Positions 1 to 5,896 of a stretch of DNA of 9,966 bases are shown here, piece after piece. The stretch spans positions 1 to 9,966 of the forward strand of contig CAVIBB010000078.1 in the NCBI GenBank assembly GCA_963640745.1. The letters run 5' to 3'. This DNA comes from Paratractidigestivibacter sp963640745. GTDB lineage: Bacteria; Actinomycetota; Coriobacteriia; Coriobacteriales; Atopobiaceae. The first letter of the stretch is position 1, and each line of letters starts with the position of its first letter. The notes under the pieces are model-generated. The model saw nothing but the letters and a program-made list of their open reading frames with translations. It searched no databases and was not told the origin of the DNA. A program made the position numbers and the translations under genes.

Positions 1-21
1 CCCCTATTCTCGGGAGGAACA

Positions 22-1161
22 ATGGCCAACGATTTCTGTGCGCTTGAGCGTGAGTTCGAGGAGGGCGTGCGCGCCCTGCCTGCCGACGACGCGAGCATTG
101 CCAAGGCCGACACGTACCTCGCATCTACCCACGCCGCCCACCGCCGCGGGTCGCTGCCCTGGTCGGCGACGCCTCGGATCCTGAACGCGGCGCAGCTCCA
201 GATTCTCTCCGCCGCGGCGGAGACGTGCAGCTCCATCATGGACAAGGTCTCCAAGCTCTACCTCAAGGACGCCGGCTTCCGCGCTCGCTTTGGCTTCGCG
301 CCCGAGGTCGAGGAGCTCACGCTCGTCCCGACCGGCTACGAGGCCATGGTGCCGCTGGCCCGCGTCGACGTCGATTTCTGCGGCCGCACCGGCTCGCTGC
401 AGGTCCGCGGCATCTCCGTCGACGGCTTCACCGGCATGACCTCCACCGTCGAGGTGACCCGCGCCGAGCAGATGACCGACGCTTACCGCGCCTTCGCCGA
501 GAAGCACCCTTCCATCGAGTCCTTCGATTCCGTCGACGCCCTCGTCGAGACCCTGCGCGCCACGTACCGCACCTGGGCCAACGCCAACGCCGGGACCAAC
601 CACGCCGACCGCCCGGCGCTCGGCCTCGTGGGCTACCCCGAGGAGGCCGACCTCGATGAGGTGGCCGACATTTGCGAGCGCATGGCCGAGAAGGGCGTGT
701 TCGCCCGTTTCGTCGATATCTGCAGCCTGCGCGTGGAGACCGCGGCCGGCGAGCCGCGCCTCGTCGACGACGACGGCCCGATTGCCTGCGTTTACCGCCT
801 CGCCACCTCCGAGGAGATCGCCACGCGCTCGTGCCCGGGCACCCAGGCCCTCGTCGAGGCGGCGCGCCGCGGTCTCGCCTGCGTCATCGGCGGCTTCTCC
901 ACCTGGGCCTGCGCGAGCGATAAGCTCTTCGACGCCCTGCGCGCCCCCGAGGCCATGAACCTGCTCACCGACGATGAGCTTTCCTTCGTCGAGGCGCACG
1001 TCCCGGCCCCGGGCTCCGAGTCCTCCGTCGCCGGCGAGGGCCTCGGCCTGTTCGTCTTCGGCGGCAAGCTCGCGGGGGTCTTCCCCGGCGCCGCCGATAA
1101 GGACATAATGGGCGAGAGCCGCGACCACGTGTACCGCGGCTGCCTCGTCGTCCACGAGTAG
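22..1161 (+). CDS. Glutathionylspermidine synthase / circularly permuted ATP-grasp-like protein, apparently lacking the ATP-binding core
   Basis: 379 aa, starting at an ATG with a strong GGGAGG ribosome site 4 nt upstream. No signal peptide or membrane segment is visible. The layout resembles the circularly permuted ATP-grasp family that includes glutathionylspermidine synthase. An N-terminal region (about 100-145) has the pattern of the pre-ATP-grasp substrate fold: LARVDVDF, then an LQVRGISVDGFTGM stretch where relatives carry an E-F-N-x-D-x-x-x-G motif. A second block (about 198-262) contains GLVGYPEE and ends in VYRL, matching the family's 'IDVVYRR' strand. A third (about 290-330) has ASDKLFDAL and a HVP turn that in relatives precedes the nucleotide-binding core. 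From HVPAP the protein passes within about 10 residues to a closing segment GLGLFVFGGKLAGVF. The lysine-proline and glycine-rich ATP-binding region expected between them is not seen. Catalysis is therefore doubtful; it could be a degenerate or deleted family member. The family call rests on remembered motifs only. It is followed 33 nt later by the dGTPase-like gene, probably in one transcript. Confidence 0.5.
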   Translation: MANDFCALEREFEEGVRALPADDASIAKADTYLASTHAAHRRGSLPWSATPRILNAAQLQILSAAAETCSSIMDKVSKLYLKDAGFRARFGFAPEVEELTLVPTGYEAMVPLARVDVDFCGRTGSLQVRGISVDGFTGMTSTVEVTRAEQMTDAYRAFAEKHPSIESFDSVDALVETLRATYRTWANANAGTNHADRPALGLVGYPEEADLDEVADICERMAEKGVFARFVDICSLRVETAAGEPRLVDDDGPIACVYRLATSEEIATRSCPGTQALVEAARRGLACVIGGFSTWACASDKLFDALRAPEAMNLLTDDELSFVEAHVPAPGSESSVAGEGLGLFVFGGKLAGVFPGAADKDIMGESRDHVYRGCLVVHE

Positions 1162-1194
1162 CGGGACGAAGGGCCGCGCGAGAGGTCGCAGTTC

Positions 1195-2439
1195 ATGCCT
1201 CAAGTCAACAAATTGGCGCCCGGTCTCACGGGCGAGCTTTCGGGTGAGGCTGCCAGGGCGGTCGCGGAGCGGCTCGACTCGGGTGGCCTCTCGCCGTTCG
1301 CGTGCAAGAACACCTCGGCTATCCGACGCAGCTCCGCGGAGCGCGACCGCGACACACAGATTCGCCCGGCCTTCGTGCGCGACGCCGAGAAGATCGTCCA
1401 TCTGCCGGCCTACAACCGCATGTCCGGCAAGACCCAGGTCTTCTCTTTCCGCGCGAACGACGACCTGTCGCGCCGCGGCCTGCATGTGCAGCTCGTCGCA
1501 CGGGTAGCGCGCGACATCGGCCGCGCGCTCGGGCTCAACCTCGACCTCATCGAGGCCATCGCCCTCGGCCACGACATCGGGCACACGCCGTTCGGCCATG
1601 CAGGGGAGCACTTCCTCAACGACGCCTACCATGCGCGCACCGGGCGCTGGTTCTTCCATAATGTCCAGTCGGTGCGCGTCATCGACGTGCTCGGCGGGCG
1701 CAACGTGAGCCTTCAGACCTTGGACGGCTGCCTCACCCACAACGGCGAGTTCGAGCAGCAGGTCTTCGAGACGAGCGGCCTTGCCGAGTTCGACACCTTC
1801 GATCGCGTGGTCGCCTCCTGCTGGGAGACGGGGGAGGGGGCCATCGGGCACCTGCGCCCCATGACGCTCGAGGGCTGCGTCGTGCGAATCTCCGACATCA
1901 TCGCCTACGTAGGCAAAGACCGCCAGGATGCGGTGCGCGCCGGGCTTCTTTCCGAGGACGCCTTCGACGACGGCCTCGGCGGCGGCTACAACGCGTGGGC
2001 CCTTTCCGCCTTCGTCACCGACGTCGTCGAGAACAGCATCGGGCGCGCGCGGATCGCCATGAGCGAGGAGGGCTTCAACGAGCTGCGCCGCGCCAAACGC
2101 GAGAACTACGAGAAGATCTACGGGGCCGGCGAGGTGAGCTCGGGCCTCGGCCGTGAGACCGCCCAGCTCTTCGACGCGCTCTACGACCACGAGCTCGAGG
2201 CGCTGCGCGCGGGCGACGAGTCATCGGCGATCTTTTGCCAGCACATTCGCGGCTGCGAGCGGCGCCTCGCCCATTACGGCCGCGAGTACGATTGGGAAGA
2301 GGACCTTGACCAGACCGTGGTCGACTTCATCTCTTCGATGACCGACGATTACTTCATGGCCACGTGCGAGGCGGTCTTCCCCGATTCAAAGGGGCTTTTC
2401 CCGCTGCGCGGCTATTTTGGCGAGGGTGTGCGGCCGTAG
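1195..2439 (+). CDS. dgt: HD-domain deoxyguanosine triphosphate triphosphohydrolase (dGTPase-like)
   Basis: 414 aa cytosolic protein. Dgt-type enzymes hydrolyse dGTP (some members other dNTPs) to the nucleoside plus tripolyphosphate and help set dNTP pools. The HD metal site is complete: His97 (GLHVQLV), His126-Asp127 (ALGHDIGHTPFGHAGE, 123-138) and Asp234 (RISDIIAY). The family's auxiliary residues are also present: KTQVFSF (79-85) near the N terminus, HNVQS (155-159), and LTHNGEFE (180-187). The N-terminal signature differs from E. coli Dgt: where that family has T-R-L-T-H-S-L-E-V, this one reads SRRGLHVQL, so it fits a Gram-positive subfamily better and its substrate preference is unproven. 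The ATG has AGAGGT 8 nt upstream. Length is normal for the shorter dGTPase group. In many Gram-positive genomes dgt precedes dnaG; here it precedes rarA after a 48-nt gap. Confidence 0.88.
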   Translation: MPQVNKLAPGLTGELSGEAARAVAERLDSGGLSPFACKNTSAIRRSSAERDRDTQIRPAFVRDAEKIVHLPAYNRMSGKTQVFSFRANDDLSRRGLHVQLVARVARDIGRALGLNLDLIEAIALGHDIGHTPFGHAGEHFLNDAYHARTGRWFFHNVQSVRVIDVLGGRNVSLQTLDGCLTHNGEFEQQVFETSGLAEFDTFDRVVASCWETGEGAIGHLRPMTLEGCVVRISDIIAYVGKDRQDAVRAGLLSEDAFDDGLGGGYNAWALSAFVTDVVENSIGRARIAMSEEGFNELRRAKRENYEKIYGAGEVSSGLGRETAQLFDALYDHELEALRAGDESSAIFCQHIRGCERRLAHYGREYDWEEDLDQTVVDFISSMTDDYFMATCEAVFPDSKGLFPLRGYFGEGVRP

Positions 2440-2474
2440 GCTGTCCCTTCGCCGCCGGAGTTCCTTGAATGTAG

Positions 2475-2480
2475 TACAAT
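2475..2480 (+). promoter_or_regulatory. Candidate -10 element of a leaderless rarA promoter
   Basis: TACAAT lies exactly 7 nt before the rarA ATG at 2488. This places the expected transcription start on or next to the A of the start codon. There is no Shine-Dalgarno sequence in the 25 nt before that ATG, the nearest GGAG being about 30 nt upstream. No good -35 is seen at the usual distance. TTGAAT at 2465-2470 is too close to serve as one. Leaderless transcripts with this TANNNT spacing are common in actinobacteria, so the arrangement is coherent, but it is inferred from sequence alone. Confidence 0.5.
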
Positions 2481-2487
2481 CGTTCTC

Positions 2488-3825
2488 ATGGATACCCTCT
2501 TTACCCGCATAGAGACCGCGCGGCGCAACGACAACGCGCCGCTCGCCGCACGCATGCGCCCGCGGACCCTTGAAGGCTACTTCGGTCAGGAGCAGGCCGT
2601 GGGCCCGGGGTCGTGGCTGCGCCGCGCCATCGAGCACGACACGCTCAGCTCCGTCATCCTCTACGGCCCCGCCGGCACGGGCAAGACAACCCTCGCGCGC
2701 ATCATCGCGCGCACCACTCACGCCGAGTTCGTCGAGGTCAGCGCCATTACCGGTACGGTCAAGGACCTGCGGCGAGAGATCGACGCCGCCGAGAGCCGCC
2801 TGCTCACGCAGGGACGTCGCACGATCCTCTTCGTGGACGAGATCCACCGCTTCAACCGCAGCCAGCAAGACGCGCTGCTCCACGCCGTGGAGGACCGCAC
2901 CGTCGTGCTCATTGGCGCCACGACCGAGAACCCCTACTTCGAGGTCAACTCGGCGCTTATCAGCCGCAGCCGCGTGGTCGAGCTCCAGCCGCTCGACGAC
3001 GAGTCGCTGCGCAAGATGATCCGCCATGCCGTGGAGGCGCCCGAGGGCTTGGCCGGCGCCTTCGAGCTCACGCCCGAGGCGGAGTCCGAGATCGTCAAGC
3101 TCGCGGGCGGCGACGGCCGCTCCGCGCTGACGTCGCTCGAGCTCGCGAGCCAGATGGCTGACCCCGACCCGGATGCGGAAGGCCCCACGACGATCACCGC
3201 CGAGCATGTGCTCGAGGCCAACCCCCGCCGCGGCCTTTCTTACGACAAGTCCGGCGACATGCACTACGACATAATCAGCGCCTTCATCAAGTCCATGCGC
3301 GGTAGCGACCCGGACGCCGTCCTCTACTGGCTCGCGCGCATGCTCGACGCCGGCGAGGACCCCAAGTTCATCGCGCGGCGCATCATGATCGCCGCCTCCG
3401 AGGACATAGGCAACGCCGATCCCCAGGCGCTTCTCGTTGCCGAGGCCGCCTTCCGCGCGACCGAGGTCATCGGCATGCCTGAGTGCCGCATCAACCTCGC
3501 GCAGGCTGCGCTGTACAACGCGCTCGCGCCAAAGAGCAACGCCGCCGAGGCGGGCATCGACGCCGCCATGAACGAGGTCAGAAACGGCCCGCGCCGCGAG
3601 GTCCCCAATTACCTGCGCGACCGTCACCGCCCAGGCTCCGAGGAGTACGGTGCCTACCTGTACCCGCACAACTATCCTGGCGGCTGGGTTGAGCAGCGCT
3701 ACCTTCCCGAGGGCCTCGAGCGCGGCGCCTTCTTTACGTCGAGCCCGCGCGGCTGGGAGGCGTGGCGTCAGGAGGCCATCGGGCGCGATGTGGCCGACGC
3801 GCGCGATGCCGAGGGGCAAGAATAG
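2488..3825 (+). CDS. rarA: Replication-associated recombination protein RarA (MgsA, AAA+ ATPase)
   Basis: 445 aa, full length for the RarA/MgsA/WRNIP1 family, which acts at stalled replication forks and belongs with the clamp-loader class of AAA+ ATPases. Walker A is GPAGTGKTT (60-68), Walker B is ILFVDEIH (113-120), sensor 1 is GATTENP (143-149), and an arginine-finger-like SRSR follows at 159-162. A family-specific C-terminal half follows: SGDMHYDIISAFIKSMRGSD (255-274), WLARMLDAGEDPKFIARR (281-298), ASEDIGNADP (303-312), and a closing YPHNYPGGWVEQRYLP stretch (392-407), all typical of RarA. The N terminus has the usual PLAARMRPRTLEGYFGQ approach to the ATPase domain. The start is supported by the family N terminus and by the -10 hexamer 7 nt upstream rather than by a ribosome site, so translation is probably leaderless. 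It lies 48 nt after the dGTPase-like gene and may be transcribed both from its own promoter and by read-through. Confidence 0.95.
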   Translation: MDTLFTRIETARRNDNAPLAARMRPRTLEGYFGQEQAVGPGSWLRRAIEHDTLSSVILYGPAGTGKTTLARIIARTTHAEFVEVSAITGTVKDLRREIDAAESRLLTQGRRTILFVDEIHRFNRSQQDALLHAVEDRTVVLIGATTENPYFEVNSALISRSRVVELQPLDDESLRKMIRHAVEAPEGLAGAFELTPEAESEIVKLAGGDGRSALTSLELASQMADPDPDAEGPTTITAEHVLEANPRRGLSYDKSGDMHYDIISAFIKSMRGSDPDAVLYWLARMLDAGEDPKFIARRIMIAASEDIGNADPQALLVAEAAFRATEVIGMPECRINLAQAALYNALAPKSNAAEAGIDAAMNEVRNGPRREVPNYLRDRHRPGSEEYGAYLYPHNYPGGWVEQRYLPEGLERGAFFTSSPRGWEAWRQEAIGRDVADARDAEGQE

Positions 3826-3826
3826 C

Positions 3827-3855
3827 CGGCTCGTTTCGAAATTTGTTCCGAGCCG
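3827..3855. repeat. Inverted repeat after rarA, overlapping the candidate AEC promoter
   Basis: A 7-bp perfect inverted repeat, CGGCTCG (3827-3833) and CGAGCCG (3849-3855), is separated by an AT-rich 15-nt loop containing TTCGAA and AAATTT. It begins right after the rarA stop codon. It has no T-run behind it, so it is a poor intrinsic terminator. It covers the proposed -35 of the downstream permease gene (3843-3848) and could instead be an operator. Function unknown. Confidence 0.35.
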
Positions 3856-3871
3856 CCGCGGGTGCTAGCGT
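3843..3871 (+). promoter_or_regulatory. Candidate housekeeping promoter of the AEC transporter
   Basis: A -35-like TTGTTC (3843-3848), a 17-bp spacer and an extended -10 TGC-TAGCGT (hexamer 3866-3871) fit the TTGNNN / TGNTANNNT pattern of sigma-A promoters. The predicted start is near 3878, giving a leader of about 28 nt before the ATG at 3906. The leader starts with a small GGGG/CCCC hairpin (3875-3878 with 3886-3889). Motif inspection only. Confidence 0.4.
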
Positions 3872-3905
3872 TGTGGGGTAAACAACCCCCTACATATGGA
3901 GTCCC

Positions 3906-4838
3906 ATGGATCTCTCGCTTGCCACGACCATGCCCGTCATGGTCACCCAGACTGTTGCCATGTTCCTGATGATGGCCGTCGGCTTCATCGTCTACCGCGT
4001 CGGGCTCGTTGACGAGCCGGGGTCGCGTTCGCTCACCAACCTCGCGGTCTACGTCTCGATGCCCGCCGTCATGCTGCGCACGCTCGCCGGCACCTTCGAC
4101 GTGAGCAAGCTCCAGGTCGCGGGGGTCTCGGCCGTCATCACGCTGGTTCTTCTTGCCGTCTGTATGGCCTGTGTGCGCGTGGCCTACGGCGCGCGCGGCG
4201 ACGGCATCGCCAAAGCGGGCGTCGTCGTCTCCAATATGGGGTTCATCGGCGTCCCGCTCATCCAGGCGGTCGTGGGCACCGACTACGTCTTCTACGTTTC
4301 GGTGAGCATGGCCGTTCAGACCGTCGTGATCTGGACCTACTCGGCCTATACCATCACGCGCGATGTTTCGGTCCTCGACGCCAAGAGGATCGCGACGAAC
4401 CCCGCGATCATAGCCATCGTGCTGGGCTTTCTCCTGTACCTGTTCTCTATCGAACTCACGGGCGTCCCCGGCGTGCTCGTCGAAGGCATGGCCGATATGA
4501 ACACGGGCCTCGCCATGGTCGTCCTGGGTATCTATCTCGCGCAGGCTGACCTTGGCGGCATCGTGCGCGACATCTCCATCTACAAGGCGTGTCTGCTGCG
4601 CCTGGTCGTGACGCCCGCGCTCTCCATCCTCGTGCTCGCCTTCGCGCCTGTTGAGCCGGCGGTCAAGACGACCCTGCTTATCGGATTCATCTGCCCGTGC
4701 GGAACCACCGCGGCCACGCTCTGCCAGATCTTCGGCAAGGGTGACTACCGTTACGCGGCAGGGATGGTGGCCATGTCGACGCTGCTCTCGGTGGTGGCGA
4801 TGCCGCTTATGCTCATGGCGGGGCTTCTGGTCTTCTAG
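3906..4838 (+). CDS. AEC-family (auxin efflux carrier-type) transporter
   Basis: 310 aa integral membrane protein with about 10 hydrophobic segments in two similar halves, the usual layout of bacterial AEC permeases. These are secondary carriers; characterised members move malate or malonate, and the substrate here cannot be read from sequence. Family marks include the VVVSNMGFIGVPLIQAVVG segment (106-124), with its N-x-G-F-x-G-x-P core in a broken helix. Also present are TNPAIIAIVLGFLLYLF (164-180), opening the second half, and a CPCGTTAATLCQIFGKGDYRYA segment (263-284), corresponding to the 'P-x-x-x-x-A-x-x-x-x-x-F-G' region. The last helix ends at the stop codon without a tail. The ATG at 3906 has GGAG 4 nt upstream, rather close. 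It is separated by 80 and 93 nt from its neighbours, with its own candidate promoter, so it is probably an independent unit. Confidence 0.9.
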   Translation: MDLSLATTMPVMVTQTVAMFLMMAVGFIVYRVGLVDEPGSRSLTNLAVYVSMPAVMLRTLAGTFDVSKLQVAGVSAVITLVLLAVCMACVRVAYGARGDGIAKAGVVVSNMGFIGVPLIQAVVGTDYVFYVSVSMAVQTVVIWTYSAYTITRDVSVLDAKRIATNPAIIAIVLGFLLYLFSIELTGVPGVLVEGMADMNTGLAMVVLGIYLAQADLGGIVRDISIYKACLLRLVVTPALSILVLAFAPVEPAVKTTLLIGFICPCGTTAATLCQIFGKGDYRYAAGMVAMSTLLSVVAMPLMLMAGLLVF

Positions 4839-4863
4839 CAGGGCTGTGCAGGGCGCATTTGGG

Positions 4864-4869
4864 TAAAAT
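4864..4869 (+). promoter_or_regulatory. Candidate -10 element for the DUF948-anti-sigma-sigma unit
   Basis: TAAAAT, preceded by GGG, is an AT-rich island in the 93-nt gap between the AEC gene and the DUF948 gene. A start near 4876 would give a leader of about 56 nt that contains the hairpin at 4879-4897. I could not find a convincing -35 (TTGNNN or sigma-B/F type GTTT) at a proper distance. The call therefore rests on the hexamer and on its position upstream of a closely packed gene set. Confidence 0.3.
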
Positions 4870-4878
4870 GACAAAATC

Positions 4879-4897
4879 TGCGGCTCGACTTGCCGCA
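4879..4897 (+). promoter_or_regulatory. Stem-loop between the AEC gene and the DUF948 gene
   Basis: TGCGGC (4879-4884) and GCCGCA (4892-4897) form a perfect 6-bp stem with a 7-nt loop. The only T-run (TTTT, 4907-4910) starts 10 nt after the stem, too far for a typical intrinsic terminator. It could be a weak terminator for the AEC gene or a 5'-leader structure of the stress-sigma unit. It lies 24 nt upstream of the GGAGG ribosome site (4921-4925). Confidence 0.35.
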
Positions 4898-4931
4898 AAC
4901 AACCGGTTTTCTGTGACCTCGGAGGCACACC

Positions 4932-5501
4932 ATGGATTACATGACCATCGCACTTATCGTCCTCGTCGTCGTTGCCGTCTGGGCCGTCGTTGAGCTCGCG
5001 CTCACCCTGCGTTCCGCGCGCAAGAACGTCGAGGAGGTCGCCGCCTCCGCCAACGAGGTCATCGCCCAGACCCAGCCCATCGTGGCAAAGATCGACGGCA
5101 TGGTCGACGAGCTCGAGCCCGCGGTCAAGCAGGCGGGGCCCATCGTGGCCAAGGCCAACGTGGCGATGGACGGGGCCAACGCGTCTCTTGCCAGCGTCAA
5201 TGCGATCCTTACCGACGTGTCCACCGTTTCGGGTACCGCGGCCGGCGTGACCGAGACCGTCAACGGGGCCGTCCAGGGCGCCGCCGCTTCCGTCGCCAAC
5301 GCCGTTAAGAAGGTCACCGGCCACGCCGGCGGCTCCGCCCCGGCCCTCAAGGAGGGCGCTGACAAGGGCGACGCGGCTGACGAGTCCGTGACCATCGATT
5401 CCGCTCCCGCGCCCAAGGCCGAGCGCCGCGCCACCTCCTACGTTGTCTACGGCGAGTCCGCCAAGCCCGCCGCCGACGCCGCCGACGCGGACGCCGAGTA
5501 G
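4932..5501 (+). CDS. DUF948 (YtxG-like) membrane-anchored coiled-coil protein
   Basis: 189 aa. One N-terminal membrane helix (about 5-25, IALIVLVVVAVWAVVELAL) is followed by a basic RSARK stop. Then comes a long alanine/valine-rich helical region (about 30-128) with heptad-like hydrophobic spacing and a PIVAK motif at 49-53 repeated at 70-74, 21 residues (three heptads) apart. This is the pattern of DUF948 proteins, whose B. subtilis member YtxG is a sigma-B-controlled general stress protein of unknown mechanism. The tail (about 130-189) is low-complexity and Ala/Asp/Pro-rich, except for a distinct patch RRATSYVVYGESAK (165-178). The protein is probably cytosolic with its anchor in the membrane. 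The ATG has GGAGG 6 nt upstream. It lies 14 nt before the anti-sigma gene, so it is probably the first gene of the sigma operon and possibly an envelope-stress effector of it. Confidence 0.75.
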   Translation: MDYMTIALIVLVVVAVWAVVELALTLRSARKNVEEVAASANEVIAQTQPIVAKIDGMVDELEPAVKQAGPIVAKANVAMDGANASLASVNAILTDVSTVSGTAAGVTETVNGAVQGAAASVANAVKKVTGHAGGSAPALKEGADKGDAADESVTIDSAPAPKAERRATSYVVYGESAKPAADAADADAE

Positions 5502-5515
5502 GGGAGGGGCCAAAG

Positions 5516-5896
5516 ATGACCTGCGCCGATCCCATCCGCCTGATCGTCCCCGCCGCCCCTGAGTACGCCCGCGTGGTGCGCATGTGCGCCGCGAGCGCCG
5601 CGGCCGTCGCCGACCTCTCGCTCGAGGACGTCGAGGACGTCCGCATGGCGGCCGAGGAGGGCTTCGTCTACGCCTGCGCCACGGGCCAGGATTCTGTGAG
5701 CTGCGAGCTCGCGCTCGGCGAGGGCGCGCTCGAGCTCAACTACTCGCTGGGCCCGGACCTCGACGCGGTTGACGACGATTCGCTCGACCTGGTCGAGGCG
5801 CTTCTCGACGCCATCTGCGAGGACTTCGGCATCAGCGAGGACGGCAGCGCGCTTACGCTCGTGCTCCGGACGGGCGGTGCCCATGACGAGCGCTAA
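5516..5896 (+). CDS. RsbW/SpoIIAB-like anti-sigma factor with a degenerate ATP-binding site
   Basis: 126 aa, probably binds and holds the sigma factor encoded immediately downstream. The N terminus (IRLIVPAAPEYARVVR, 7-22) lines up with B. subtilis RsbW as I recall it (V-P-A-x-P-E-Y, then an isoleucine/valine-arginine). The helix DVEDVRMAAEEG (38-49) matches the RsbW helix that leads into the N-box. There the canonical S-E-A-C-T-N reads EEGFVY (47-52): the glutamate is kept (Glu48) but the magnesium-binding asparagine is Tyr52. The D-x-G-x-G ATP-lid motif is absent around 76-87. The helix that normally starts with G-G-L-G-L reads DSLDLVEALLDAI (88-100). The closing strand ALTLVL (112-117) is present. 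Catalysis and probably ATP binding are lost, while the fold looks intact. The ribosome site is GGGGAGGGG, directly at the previous stop. The gene overlaps the sigma start by 14 nt. No anti-anti-sigma (STAS) gene is visible nearby. Confidence 0.72.
   Translation: MTCADPIRLIVPAAPEYARVVRMCAASAAAVADLSLEDVEDVRMAAEEGFVYACATGQDSVSCELALGEGALELNYSLGPDLDAVDDDSLDLVEALLDAICEDFGISEDGSALTLVLRTGGAHDER

Noticed and set aside
5..10. TATTCT as a -10 element for the first gene
   Set aside because: The predicted start would fall inside the GGGAGG ribosome site, which would then be lost from the mRNA; upstream sequence is outside the window.
4..2190. A 728-codon open frame on the minus strand
   Set aside because: It lies opposite two well-supported + strand genes. 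Long antisense frames are expected where third codon positions are nearly all G or C. Its translation is Ala/Gly/Arg/Val/Glu-rich with no recognisable domain.
3876..4866. GGGTAA at 3876-3881 and 4861-4866 as -10 parts of sigma-B/F promoters (autoregulation)
   Set aside because: The hexamers resemble GGGTAT, but no GTTT-like -35 lies 12-17 nt upstream of either, so the case is too weak to annotate.
2386..5513. Minus-strand open frames at 2386-3819 and 3768-5513
   Set aside because: They are antisense shadows of rarA, the AEC gene and the DUF948 gene, with low-complexity translations rich in His, Asp, Arg and Gly and no family motif.
5769..5882. Upstream extension of the sigma factor to an ATG at 5769
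   Set aside because: The extra 38 residues overlap the anti-sigma gene out of frame and are Arg/Ser/Thr-rich. The ATG at 5883 gives a normal overlap and protein length.
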